Positions 43,787 through 51,504 of a stretch of DNA of 64,000 nucleotides are shown here, one piece after another (the first letter of the stretch is position 1; each line of letters starts with the position of its first letter). The stretch is from the NCBI RefSeq assembly GCF_900091845.1, contig NZ_FMCI01000110.1:20838-84837 (forward strand), given 5' to 3'. Both the position numbers and the translations under genes were made by a program. Source of the DNA: Streptomyces sp. SolWspMP-5a-2 (GTDB lineage Bacteria; Actinomycetota; Actinomycetes; Streptomycetales; Streptomycetaceae). A model generated the notes under the pieces. The model searched no databases and had not been told where the DNA came from. It saw only the letters and a program-made list of their open reading frames with translations.

Positions 43787-44110
43787 ATGGTCCGCGGTCG
43801 GGTCGAGGCGCCCACGCGCCCCGTCGTGCTGCCGCTCCTGCTGCTCGTCGTCCTGCAGCTCACCGTGCTCGACGCCGGCAGCCTCACCGCCACCGTCGCC
43901 CTCGCCGCGACCGCCGCGGCCGGATCCGCGCTCGCCGTCTGCGCGCTGATCAGCGCGCGCACCGTGCCCGCCGTGCCGCCCACCCGGGTCCGCACCGCCA
44001 TCCGCGACCGAGCCCGGCGCACCGCCTTCCTCGCGCAACGCGATCCCGACGCCCGCGGACGCACCCGCCCACGGGCCCCCGGACGCGCCCTCCGGACGAC
44101 CCCCGCGTAG
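43787..44110 (+). CDS. DUF6412 family small membrane protein
   Basis: A 107-residue protein from ATG 43787 (GAGAGGGG upstream). It has two hydrophobic segments (VVLPLLLLVVLQLTVLDAGS and TVALAATAAAGSALAVCALI) and a basic C-terminal tail beginning RTAIRDRARRTAFL. I recall this small family, DUF6412, as occurring next to a YidC/Oxa1-like gene in streptomycetes, as here. It may assist insertion or topology, but no function is established. Confidence 0.75.
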   Translation: MVRGRVEAPTRPVVLPLLLLVVLQLTVLDAGSLTATVALAATAAAGSALAVCALISARTVPAVPPTRVRTAIRDRARRTAFLAQRDPDARGRTRPRAPGRALRTTPA

Positions 44111-44262
44111 ACGCGACCGGCTCACGCCGGTCCTCGCGCGCGTCGTCACGCCGCCCCGCTCCACCGCCCGGCACCCCCGTGTCCCGGACGCCGGTCCGCC
44201 CGCGTCCGGGGCCGGCGGCCGCCCGGTATTCCGGCACGACGAGACCCCCGGAGGGCTCACCC

Positions 44263-44988
44263 ATGTCCGTCTTCGCTGCCTTCGCCGACCTGGTCGGTCA
44301 CCTCGCCGACCTGATCCAGCCGCTGTTCGGCGCCACCGCCGCCGCCGTCGCGATCGTCCTGTTCACCGCCCTCGTACGGCTGCTCGTGCACCCGCTCTCG
44401 CGGGCCGCTGCACGCGGTCAGAAGGCCCGCACCGCGCTCCAGCCGAAGATCGCCGAGCTGCGCGCGAAGCACGCGGGCGACCCCGAGCGGCTGCGGAAGG
44501 CGGTGGTCGAGCTGCACACCGAGGAGAAGGTGTCGCCGCTGTCCGGACTGCTGCCGGGGCTCTGCCAGCTTCCCGCGTTCTTCCTCCTCTACCACCTGTT
44601 CTCCAGCACGACCATCGACGGCGGCACCAACGCGCTCCTGACCCACCGGCTGTTCGCCGCGCCCCTGGGCGGCCGCTGGGCCGACGCGCTCGGCGGCGCC
44701 GGGATGTTCGGGCCCGCGGGGCTGGTCTACGGCGGCCTCTTCGCGCTCGTCGCGGCCGTCGCGTTCTTCAACTACCGCAGGACCAGGCGGACGATGGCGG
44801 CGTCCGCCCCGGTGACCGCGGCGGCGGACGGCGAGCAGGTGCCGGGGCTCGGCGCGATCACCAAGGTGATGCCGTTCATGTCGTTCTTCACCCTCTTCAC
44901 GGTCGCCGTGGTGCCGTTGGCCGCCGCGCTGTACGTGGTCACGAGCACCACGTGGAGCGCCGTCGAGCGGGCCGCGCTGTACCGGTGA
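44263..44988 (+). CDS. YidC/Oxa1-family membrane protein insertase homologue
   Basis: A 241-residue protein with the five-helix Oxa1/YidC core: VAIVLFTALVRLLVHPLSRA with the substrate-facing Arg, a cytoplasmic helical hairpin (KIAELRAKHAGDPERLRKAV), then LPGLCQLPAFFLLYHLF and two more helices ending ITKVMPFMSFFTLFTV. It is a second, smaller paralogue rather than the main YidC found near the origin of replication. It should insert short membrane proteins. GGAGG precedes ATG 44263. It follows the DUF6412 gene. Confidence 0.88.
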   Translation: MSVFAAFADLVGHLADLIQPLFGATAAAVAIVLFTALVRLLVHPLSRAAARGQKARTALQPKIAELRAKHAGDPERLRKAVVELHTEEKVSPLSGLLPGLCQLPAFFLLYHLFSSTTIDGGTNALLTHRLFAAPLGGRWADALGGAGMFGPAGLVYGGLFALVAAVAFFNYRRTRRTMAASAPVTAAADGEQVPGLGAITKVMPFMSFFTLFTVAVVPLAAALYVVTSTTWSAVERAALYR

Positions 44989-45128
44989 GGCGGGCGGGGC
45001 CGGTCCGCGGGCCACGGTCCAGCACCTGAACCGGGTCTTGCGGACCGGACGCCGACCTTGGACGATCGTCCAGTCCTCCGGCGGCCGCACCCGTCGGCGG
45101 GCGGAGGACGGCGACGGAGAGGTTCACC

Positions 45129-45986
45129 ATGAAGCTGCTGCGAGTCGGTACGGCCGGAGCGGAACGACCCGCGCTGCTCGACGCCGACGGGGTCCTCCGG
45201 GACCTCTCCGGCGTCGTCGCCGACATCGACGGGACGCTGCTCGCCGACGACGCGGCCCTCGCCCGGGTCCGGGCCGCCGCCGACGCCGGGGAACTGCCCG
45301 CGCTGGAGGCGGCCGGGGTGCGGATCGGGCCGCCGCTCGGGCGGATCGGCAAGGTCGTCTGCATCGGGCTCAACTACCACGACCACGCCCGCGAGACCGG
45401 CGCCGAGCCGCCCGCCGAGCCGGTCGTCTTCCTCAAGGCCGCCGACACGGTGATCGGGCCGAACGACACGGTCCTGGTGCCCCGCGGCTCCGTGAAGACC
45501 GACTGGGAGGTCGAACTCGCCGTCGTCATCGGCCGCACCGCCCGCTACCTGGACTCGGCGGCCGACGCGCTCGCCCACGTGGCGGGGTACGCCGTCGCCC
45601 ACGACGTCTCCGAGCGCGAGTTCCAGATCGAGCGCGGCGGCACCTGGGACAAGGGCAAGAACTGCGAGACGTTCAACCCGCTCGGCCCGTGGCTCGTCAC
45701 CGCCGACGAGGTGCGCGACCCGCAGGACCTCGCCCTGCGGCTCTGGGTCAACGGCGAGCTGAAGCAGGACGGGACCACCGCCGAGCAGATCTTCCCGGTC
45801 GGCGAAGTGGTGCGCTACGTCAGCCACTTCATGACCCTCTACCCTGGCGACGTCATCAACACCGGCACCCCCGCGGGAGTCGCCATGGGCCACCCGGACC
45901 CCAAGCCCTACCTCCGCGCGGGCGACGTGGTGGAACTGGAGATCACGGGCCTGGGCAGGCAACGCCAGCAACTCGGGCGGGCCTGA
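45129..45986 (+). CDS. Fumarylacetoacetate hydrolase family protein
   Basis: A 285-residue enzyme of the FAH/MhpD fold. The metal-site and core motifs are CIGLNYHDHARETG, FLKAADTVIGPNDT, DWEVELAVVIGR, GYAVAHDVSEREFQ, and the final VINTGTPAGVAMG with LRAGDVVELEITGLG. Family members cleave C-C bonds in acylpyruvates or 2,4-diketo acids, or hydrate related sugar acids. The substrate is not deducible. Length and motifs match the ureidoglycolate lyase/2,4-diketo-3-deoxy-L-fuconate hydrolase branch. It appears monocistronic. Confidence 0.92.
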   Translation: MKLLRVGTAGAERPALLDADGVLRDLSGVVADIDGTLLADDAALARVRAAADAGELPALEAAGVRIGPPLGRIGKVVCIGLNYHDHARETGAEPPAEPVVFLKAADTVIGPNDTVLVPRGSVKTDWEVELAVVIGRTARYLDSAADALAHVAGYAVAHDVSEREFQIERGGTWDKGKNCETFNPLGPWLVTADEVRDPQDLALRLWVNGELKQDGTTAEQIFPVGEVVRYVSHFMTLYPGDVINTGTPAGVAMGHPDPKPYLRAGDVVELEITGLGRQRQQLGRA

Positions 45987-46034
45987 CGGGAGTCGGGGCG
46001 GCTAGCGGAGCTTGAACGAGGGATCAGGATCAGC

Positions 46035-47351
46035 ATGCGGACGGTCAACCCGGACGACTTGGAGCGCCTGGCCGACCTCATGGACGGCAGGGGAGGTCTC
46101 GCGAGCAAGCTCGACGAGGCGTTCTCGCGCGCGGCCTCGCTGGGTGTGACCGACCGGCTCGCGAGTCTCAGACCTATGCGGACCTGGGTCGCGGAGACCG
46201 CGCCCGACCTCCGGAAACGCGCCGCCATCGCCCGCGACGACCAGGTCTTCGAACGGGGGGACAGGGAGACGTACAGCGAATGGCTGGCGCGCGTCGAGGC
46301 TCACTGTCTGGCCAAGGCGCCGGGTCTGGACGGGATCGGCGAGAAGAAGATCGCTGACTTCCTCGACGGTGCCGGAGACATCGCGGGTGTCGTGAAAGTC
46401 GGCGGGACGACAACCTTCGCTGGGCTGAGTCTGACTGGAGTCCTTTACCGGAACTCCTGGCACAGCGGTCTGCTGCGAGCGGGGGTGAAGTCAACCTGGT
46501 GGGACCGGGGCGGCACGATCCGCAAGACCACCGGGGCATCACTGCGCGGCTTCTCGGTCGGAGAGATCCGGTCCCTGGTCGCTCCTGGTAGCTGGATGCC
46601 CGGCCAGGTCGGGAACGCGTTCGCGAGAAGCAGTCTCTATCAGGATGCCAGCCGGATTCCCTTCACCGCCTCCCGTCGGCTCTCGCTCCTCGGAACCGTC
46701 TGGGACGGTTTCCGTGCGATGCCTGTCCTGCGCTCTCCTGCTGTCTCCCGTGGGATCGAGCTCGTCGTAGGGTCCGACGAGCTCGCCATGAAGTACGGCG
46801 GTCGGACGCACTCCGAGGCCCTGGTGAGCCGCGCCGGCCACACCAGTCTGGTCAGGGTCTTCCGGTCCGCCTCGTACCTGCAGAAACTGAACAACGCCCG
46901 GCCCGCGGTCATCGCCGCCGGAAAGGCGAGGTCGCCCTTTCTCAAGGGGGTGGGCGCGGCGGCCGGGGCGGGCGGGTTCATCCGCTGGGCGGGCATCGGG
47001 ACGAGCATCGTGTCGACCGGGATCAGCGTCGCGAATGTCTGTGCCCAGGGGAATCCCCGCGCGGCCTTCAAGAAGAAGGGCGCGGGGTACGTGGCCGACC
47101 TCGCCGAGGTCGGATTCAATGCCTCGCTGACGGCGGCGATGGTGGCGCCGAACCCGGTGACCGTTGGTCTTGCCGTCGGTACGGGCATCCTCTACGGAGG
47201 CGCCAAGGCCGTCGAACACTGGGAAGACATCAAGACGGCCGGTGGAAAGGCGACGGACTGGGTCGGCGACAACGCCTCGAAGTTCGGGAAAGGCGTTGCC
47301 CAGGGTGCCAAGAGCGCGGCTCGGGCCGTCAACCCGATGAGCTGGTTCTGA
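46035..47351 (+). CDS. Large hypothetical protein with WXG-like N-terminus
   Basis: A 438-residue protein. The helical start MRTVNPDDLERLADLMDGRG, followed by KLDEAFSRAASLGV, resembles the N-terminal module of streptomycete proteins related to WXG100/type VII secretion substrates. The centre has Trp-rich phrases (YRNSWHSGLLRAG, STWWDRGG). Two hydrophobic segments lie near the C-terminus (GFIRWAGIGTSIVSTGISVA and PVTVGLAVGTGILYGGAKAV), then GDNASKFGKGVAQGAKSAAR. It could be a secreted scaffold or toxin-type protein. No toxin domain is recognised. Two 194-residue paralogues follow on the same strand after 42 bp. Confidence 0.65.
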   Translation: MRTVNPDDLERLADLMDGRGGLASKLDEAFSRAASLGVTDRLASLRPMRTWVAETAPDLRKRAAIARDDQVFERGDRETYSEWLARVEAHCLAKAPGLDGIGEKKIADFLDGAGDIAGVVKVGGTTTFAGLSLTGVLYRNSWHSGLLRAGVKSTWWDRGGTIRKTTGASLRGFSVGEIRSLVAPGSWMPGQVGNAFARSSLYQDASRIPFTASRRLSLLGTVWDGFRAMPVLRSPAVSRGIELVVGSDELAMKYGGRTHSEALVSRAGHTSLVRVFRSASYLQKLNNARPAVIAAGKARSPFLKGVGAAAGAGGFIRWAGIGTSIVSTGISVANVCAQGNPRAAFKKKGAGYVADLAEVGFNASLTAAMVAPNPVTVGLAVGTGILYGGAKAVEHWEDIKTAGGKATDWVGDNASKFGKGVAQGAKSAARAVNPMSWF

Positions 47352-47393
47352 CACGGTTGTGGACTTCAGGAGTGAAAGCGTGGGAACGGACCG

Positions 47394-47978
47394 ATGACGG
47401 ACGTGCGTTTCGAGTTGCGGCCCTTCTTCGGCAGGGGGGTGCACGGTCGGGCCGGGGTGGTCGGCGGGGTCGGGCGGGTCACCGTCGAGGTGGTCCGGCG
47501 GAAGAAGTCCGGGCGGGCCGGGCCCCCGCAGTCGGACGTGCGGGTGTCAGGGGACGGCGTGCCGGACGTCGTGTACCAGCCCCTGTGGACCGCGCGGCCG
47601 ACGATCAGGAACGCCCGGCTGAGCGTCGGCGGCGCACCCGTGCGACTCGCGTTCAACCGGCGGGCGGTGCGCAACGAGGCGCGCGGACTGACGTTCGAGG
47701 CCGCCGGGCGGGCGTACCGCTACGTCGCCGGGAAGGGCGGCTGGGGCGGGACCCTGACCCGGGACGGTGTCGTCGTGGCCCTCACCCTGGGGAAGAACCC
47801 CGCGGGCCGGGGCATGAGCAGCTTCGGCGAGGTGACCGGCCCGGCCGACGGAACCGATCTCGCCCTCGCCGCCCTCTTCGAGGAGGTCGACACCCTGGAG
47901 ATCACGGCCACCGGCGCGGTGACCGGGGTGGTCCACCGGATGCTCACCCCCCGGGTCAGCGAGGCGTACCCGGAGTAG
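47394..47978 (+). CDS. Hypothetical protein, first of a tandem paralogue pair
   Basis: A 194-residue soluble, strand-rich protein of unknown family, from ATG 47394. It starts MTDVRFELRPFFGRG and contains TIRNARLSVGGAPVRLAFN, then YRYVAGKGGWGGTLTRDGVV and the closing DGTDLALAALFEEVDTLEIT. The following gene encodes an equal-length homologue, so the pair arose by tandem duplication. Position after the WXG-like gene suggests a link, for example as an immunity or accessory factor, but this is only context. Confidence 0.7.
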   Translation: MTDVRFELRPFFGRGVHGRAGVVGGVGRVTVEVVRRKKSGRAGPPQSDVRVSGDGVPDVVYQPLWTARPTIRNARLSVGGAPVRLAFNRRAVRNEARGLTFEAAGRAYRYVAGKGGWGGTLTRDGVVVALTLGKNPAGRGMSSFGEVTGPADGTDLALAALFEEVDTLEITATGAVTGVVHRMLTPRVSEAYPE

Positions 47979-48045
47979 GGACGGCCGCCCCCGGTCGGTG
48001 CGGGCCGCGACCGGGGCGTCGTCCCGTCCGGATCGGCCGCCCCGC

Positions 48046-48130
48046 GACCCCGGACGGTCCGCGACCCCGGGCGGTCCGGGACCCCGGCCGCCCCGCGACC
48101 CCGGGTGGTCCGGGACCCCGGGTGGTCCGG
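48046..48130. repeat. Five-copy 17-bp tandem repeat
   Basis: Five adjoining 17-bp units with consensus GACCCCGGGYGGTCCGG fill 48046-48130, between the two 194-residue paralogue genes. Each unit is itself partly palindromic (CCGGG and GGTCC elements). Confidence 0.9.
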
Positions 48131-48166
48131 GGCGGCGGTGGAGCACGGGAGAGGAGCGTGACCAGG

Positions 48167-48751
48167 GTGGACGGTCGGTTCGAGTTGCGGCGGTTCCGGG
48201 GCAGGGGGAAGAGCGGGTGGGCCGGGGTTCTCGGCGCGTTCGGTGAGGTCGTCGTCGAGGCGCGGTGGCGGAAGAGTTCCGTGAAGTCCGGGAGCAGCCA
48301 GCCCGAGGTGCTGGTGTCCGGGGACGGGGTGCCCGCGATCCGGTTCCTGACGGTGGGGCCGGGCAGGCCCACCCTGCGGAACGCCCGGCTCACCGTCGGG
48401 GGCGAACCCGTGCCGGTCGCCTTCGACCGGAAGGGGCTCAGCAACACGGCCCGCGCCCTGACGTTCACCTGCCGGGAGCGCGCCTACACCTACGTCGCGG
48501 AGAGCTGGGACCGCGGGGGCACCCTCAGCAGGACCGGGGTCGTCGTCTCGGTCCGGCGGGGCAAGAGCCCCTCGGGGCGGGGGAACAGCGCCCTCGGCAC
48601 CGTCGAGGGCGCCGCCGACGCCGTCGATCTCGCGCTGGCGGCCCTCTTCGTGGCCGTCGACACCCAGGAGTTGACGACCGCCGGGGCCGTCGCCCATGTC
48701 CTGGGGCGGGCCCTGAACCCCCGGTCCCCCGAGCCCGTCAGCACCGGCTGA
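48167..48751 (+). CDS. Hypothetical protein, second of a tandem paralogue pair
   Basis: A 194-residue protein homologous along its length to the preceding gene: GRFELRRFRGRGKSGWAGVL, then TLRNARLTVGGEPVPVAFD, YTYVAESWDRGGTLSRTGVV and AVDLALAALFVAVDTQELTT. GTG 48167 was chosen because GAGGAG lies 10 nt upstream and it gives exactly the same length as the paralogue. GTG 48158 is too close to that site. Function is unknown. The pair is separated by a 17-bp tandem repeat array. Confidence 0.7.
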   Translation: MDGRFELRRFRGRGKSGWAGVLGAFGEVVVEARWRKSSVKSGSSQPEVLVSGDGVPAIRFLTVGPGRPTLRNARLTVGGEPVPVAFDRKGLSNTARALTFTCRERAYTYVAESWDRGGTLSRTGVVVSVRRGKSPSGRGNSALGTVEGAADAVDLALAALFVAVDTQELTTAGAVAHVLGRALNPRSPEPVSTG

Positions 48752-48762
48752 GGGGCCCCGGG

Positions 48763-49632
48763 TCAGCCCAGCAGGCCCGCCAGGCGGCGCCAGCCCTCGC
48801 GCGGGAGGGTGTCCCGGGGCGAGCCGTCGACGAGTTGGAGCGCGACGTGGTCCGCCCCCGCCCCGAGGAACTCCTCCACACGGGCGCGGACCGCGCTGTC
48901 GTCACCCCAGGCGAAGACCCGGTCGACGAGACGGTCGCTGCCGCCGTCGGCCAGGTCGGACTCGGTGAAACCGTGGCGCAGGAAGTTGTTCGTGTAGTTG
49001 GGCAGCGACAGATAGGGGGCCAGGCTCTCCCTGGCCAGCGCGCGGGCCGTGGCCGGGTCCGGTTCGAGGACCACCTTCAACTCCGGTGCCAGCAGCGGTC
49101 CGACGCCCAGCACACCGCGCGCGTACGCCGTGTGCTCCGGGGTGACCAGGTACGGGATCGCGCCCGCCGCCCGGTCGCGGGACAGCTCCAGCGTCCTCGG
49201 GCCCAGCGCCGCCAGCAGCCGCCGGTGCGCCGGGACGCCCGCCGCGTCCAAAGCGTCCAGATAGCCGACCAGCGCCGAGACCGGACGCCGGTACTGCTCC
49301 GCCAGCTTCGCGTGGCTCACGCCGAGCCCCAGCGCGAAGCGGCCCGGGTGCGCCGACTCCAGCTCCGCGAACGCCGCCGCGGTCTCCTCGGCCCCGTGCT
49401 GCCAGATGCTCTGGATGCTGGTGCCGACGACCAGCGTCGAGGTCGCCTCCACCAGCGGCTCGGCGTGCCGCACCGCGCTGTTGCCGCCGAGCCACACCGC
49501 CCCGTACCCCAGCTCCTCCAACTCGGCCGCCGCCTCGCCGAGTTCAGCGCGCCGGGTCGGGTCCTCGGAGCGCAGCCCCACGCTCCAGACGCCGTACCGT
49601 CCGACGGACTCCTTCACCGTGTGGTCGCTCAT
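48763..49632 (-). CDS. LLM-class F420-dependent oxidoreductase
   Basis: A 289-residue luciferase-like TIM-barrel protein. It shows YGVWSVGLRS at the start, ELEELGYGAVWLGGNSA, TSIQSIWQHGAEETAAAFAE, GRFALGLGVSHA and the closing GADHVALQLVDG. This is the pattern of actinobacterial F420-dependent LLM enzymes (the TIGR03620-like group). It transfers hydride between F420 and an unknown substrate. GGAGGG precedes ATG 49632. Its stop converges on the paralogue pair, 11 bp from the end of the second member. Confidence 0.88.
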   Translation of the reverse strand: MSDHTVKESVGRYGVWSVGLRSEDPTRRAELGEAAAELEELGYGAVWLGGNSAVRHAEPLVEATSTLVVGTSIQSIWQHGAEETAAAFAELESAHPGRFALGLGVSHAKLAEQYRRPVSALVGYLDALDAAGVPAHRRLLAALGPRTLELSRDRAAGAIPYLVTPEHTAYARGVLGVGPLLAPELKVVLEPDPATARALARESLAPYLSLPNYTNNFLRHGFTESDLADGGSDRLVDRVFAWGDDSAVRARVEEFLGAGADHVALQLVDGSPRDTLPREGWRRLAGLLG

Positions 49633-49716
49633 GCTGGCTTTCCCTCCGGTCGGTGTGCCTACGGCGATGCCAACCGGAGGGTGCCTCACTCTCTTCCCGC
49701 GGGGGCGGCGACGCGC

Positions 49717-50223
49717 TCAGCGCCCGCCGAGAAACTCCTCCAGCGCCGCCACCACGAAACGGTGGTCCTCCACCTGCGGCAGCCCGCTCACCGTCACCGC
49801 GCCGACCACCCCGGCGCCCGTCACGGTGATCGGGAACGAGCCGCCGTGCGCCGCGTACCGGTCCGGGTCGAGCCGCGACGACTCCTCGAACGTCGTCCCC
49901 TTCTCCCGGAACCGGCTGCCGACCAGGTACGACGCGCTCTGGTAGCGCTCCACCACCCGGCGCTTGCGGGCGATCCAGGCGTCGTTGTCGGGCGTCGAAC
50001 CCGGCAGCGCGGCGTGGAACAGCTGCTGGCCCGACCGGTGGATGTCGATCGCCACCGGCGCCCGGCGCTCCCTGGCCAGCTCCACCAGGAGCGAGCCGAG
50101 CGCCCACGCGTCCTCGTGCGTGAACCGGTCGAAGACCAATCGCCTTTCCTGCGCCTCCAGTTCCGCCACGGTCGGCGTGATCTCGGGCCGCAGCCCCGGG
50201 GCGCCTCCTCCGTCGTGCGTCAC
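49717..50223 (-). CDS. HbpS/UPF0303-like heme-degrading domain protein
   Basis: A 168-residue protein of the GlcG/HbpS-like family (UPF0303 branch): ERRLVFDRFTHEDAWALGSL, PVAIDIHRSGQQLFHAALPG, VERYQSASYLVGSRF, then HGGSFPITVTGAGVVGAVTV. Some members bind or degrade heme; others are uncharacterised cofactor-binding proteins. GTG 50223 overlaps the stop of the upstream oxidoreductase gene as GTGA, so the two are co-translated and controlled from the operator at 51312. Confidence 0.82.
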   Translation of the reverse strand: MTHDGGGAPGLRPEITPTVAELEAQERRLVFDRFTHEDAWALGSLLVELARERRAPVAIDIHRSGQQLFHAALPGSTPDNDAWIARKRRVVERYQSASYLVGSRFREKGTTFEESSRLDPDRYAAHGGSFPITVTGAGVVGAVTVSGLPQVEDHRFVVAALEEFLGGR

Positions 50224-51305
50224 AGGTCCACCGCCACCCCGTCGCGGGCCGAGCGCCGGGCCGCCTCCAGGACGTCGAGGGCGTCCGCCGCCTCCGCCGC
50301 CGTCACGGGGTTGGCGCCGCCCCCGGTGAGGGCCGCGGCCACCGCCGCGTAGTAGGCGGGGTAGTCGCCCGGGACCGTCCGGCGCGGGTCGCCGCCGCCG
50401 GTCAGCGGGGAATCCCCGGAGCCGACCCGCCCCCACATCGACTCGGGCTCGGTGCCCCAGTCGGCCCGGCCGCCGGGGCGCCCGCCCTCGCGCAGGTCGG
50501 CCTCCTGCGGGTCGAGGCCGTACTTGACGTACCCGGCGCGCGACCCCAGCACCCGGAAGCGCGGCCCGAGTTGGGCGGCCGTCGCCGAGACGTACAGGTG
50601 CGAGCGGACCCCGCTCGCGTGCGTGACGGCGATGAAGGTGTCGTCGTCCGTCTCCGCTCCCTCGCGGCGCACGTCCGCCTCCGCGTAGACCCGGGTCGCC
50701 GGGCCGAACAGGACCAGCGCCTGGTCGACGACGTGGCTGCCGAGGTCGTACAGCAGCCCGCCGATCTCCGCCGGGTCCCCGGACTCGCGCCAGCCGCCCT
50801 TCGGCCGCGGGCGCCACCGCTCGAACCGCGACTCGAACCGCCAGACGTCCCCCAGCTCGCCGTCCTCGACCAGGCCGCGGAGGGTGAGGAAGTCGTTGTC
50901 CCAGCGGCGGTTCTGGAAGACGGACAGCAGCAGACCGCGCCGCTCGGCGAGCGCGGCCAGCTCGCGCGCCTCGGCCGCGGTACCGGCCACCGGCTTGTCC
51001 ACGACCACCGGCAGCCCCGCCTCCAGGGCGGCCACGGCGAGCGGGACGTGCGTCTTGTTGGGCGACGCGATGACGATCAGGTCCAACTCGGCGGCTCGGG
51101 CGAAGAGTTCGTCCGGGGTGGGCGCGATGCGGACGTCCGGGAACTCGGCGCGGGCCTGCCGCTGCCGCTCGGGGTTCGAGGTGGCCACCGTGTCCAGGAC
51201 GAGGCCCTCGGTCGCGGCGATCAGCGGGGCGTGGAAGACGGAGCCCGCGAGTCCGTAGCCGACGAGGCCCACGCGCAGAGGGGAGCCGGGGGGAGTACCA
51301 GTCAT
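50220..51305 (-). CDS. Gfo/Idh/MocA-family NAD(P)-dependent oxidoreductase
   Basis: A 361-residue sugar/inositol-type dehydrogenase. The N-terminal Rossmann fold has VGLVGYGLAGSVFHAPLI, LDLIVIASPNKTHVPLAVAA and the catalytic-region lysine in VVVDKPVAGT. The substrate domain has VFQNRRWDNDFLTL and GLLYDLGSHVVDQAL. It oxidises or epimerises a sugar or cyclitol with NAD(P). It starts at ATG 51305, 7 bp from a perfect 12-bp-arm palindrome and divergent from a ROK regulator that probably represses it. Confidence 0.92.
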   Translation of the reverse strand: MTGTPPGSPLRVGLVGYGLAGSVFHAPLIAATEGLVLDTVATSNPERQRQARAEFPDVRIAPTPDELFARAAELDLIVIASPNKTHVPLAVAALEAGLPVVVDKPVAGTAAEARELAALAERRGLLLSVFQNRRWDNDFLTLRGLVEDGELGDVWRFESRFERWRPRPKGGWRESGDPAEIGGLLYDLGSHVVDQALVLFGPATRVYAEADVRREGAETDDDTFIAVTHASGVRSHLYVSATAAQLGPRFRVLGSRAGYVKYGLDPQEADLREGGRPGGRADWGTEPESMWGRVGSGDSPLTGGGDPRRTVPGDYPAYYAAVAAALTGGGANPVTAAEAADALDVLEAARRSARDGVAVDL

Positions 51306-51311
51306 GCCGTC

Positions 51312-51338
51312 CACTTTGGCAACGCTGTTGCCAAAGTG
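51312..51338. promoter_or_regulatory. Perfect palindromic operator between the oxidoreductase and ROK genes
   Basis: CACTTTGGCAAC (312-323) and GTTGCCAAAGTG (327-338) are perfect 12-bp arms around GCT. It overlaps the translation-initiation region of the oxidoreductase gene and precedes the divergent ROK gene. This fits a dimeric ROK repressor controlling both. Confidence 0.75.
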
Positions 51339-51504
51339 CAAGGGCGGAGGAGAATGGCGGCGTGGACGGGACGACGACGGATGTGAGCGCGATGGCGGAC
51401 GCGGAGGTCCGGACGGGCCGCGGGGCGTGCGGGGCACGCGGTGTGTGCGGGGAGCGCGGTGCGTGCCCGGGGGCGGGGGAGCGCGGGCGCCCGGGTGGGT
51501 CGCG

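Noticed and set aside
41390..44110. A 906-residue plus-strand gene across the MFS transporter and HxlR genes
   Set aside because: The frame is the GC-rich antisense of the MFS gene. Only its last 107 codons (DUF6412) look like protein.
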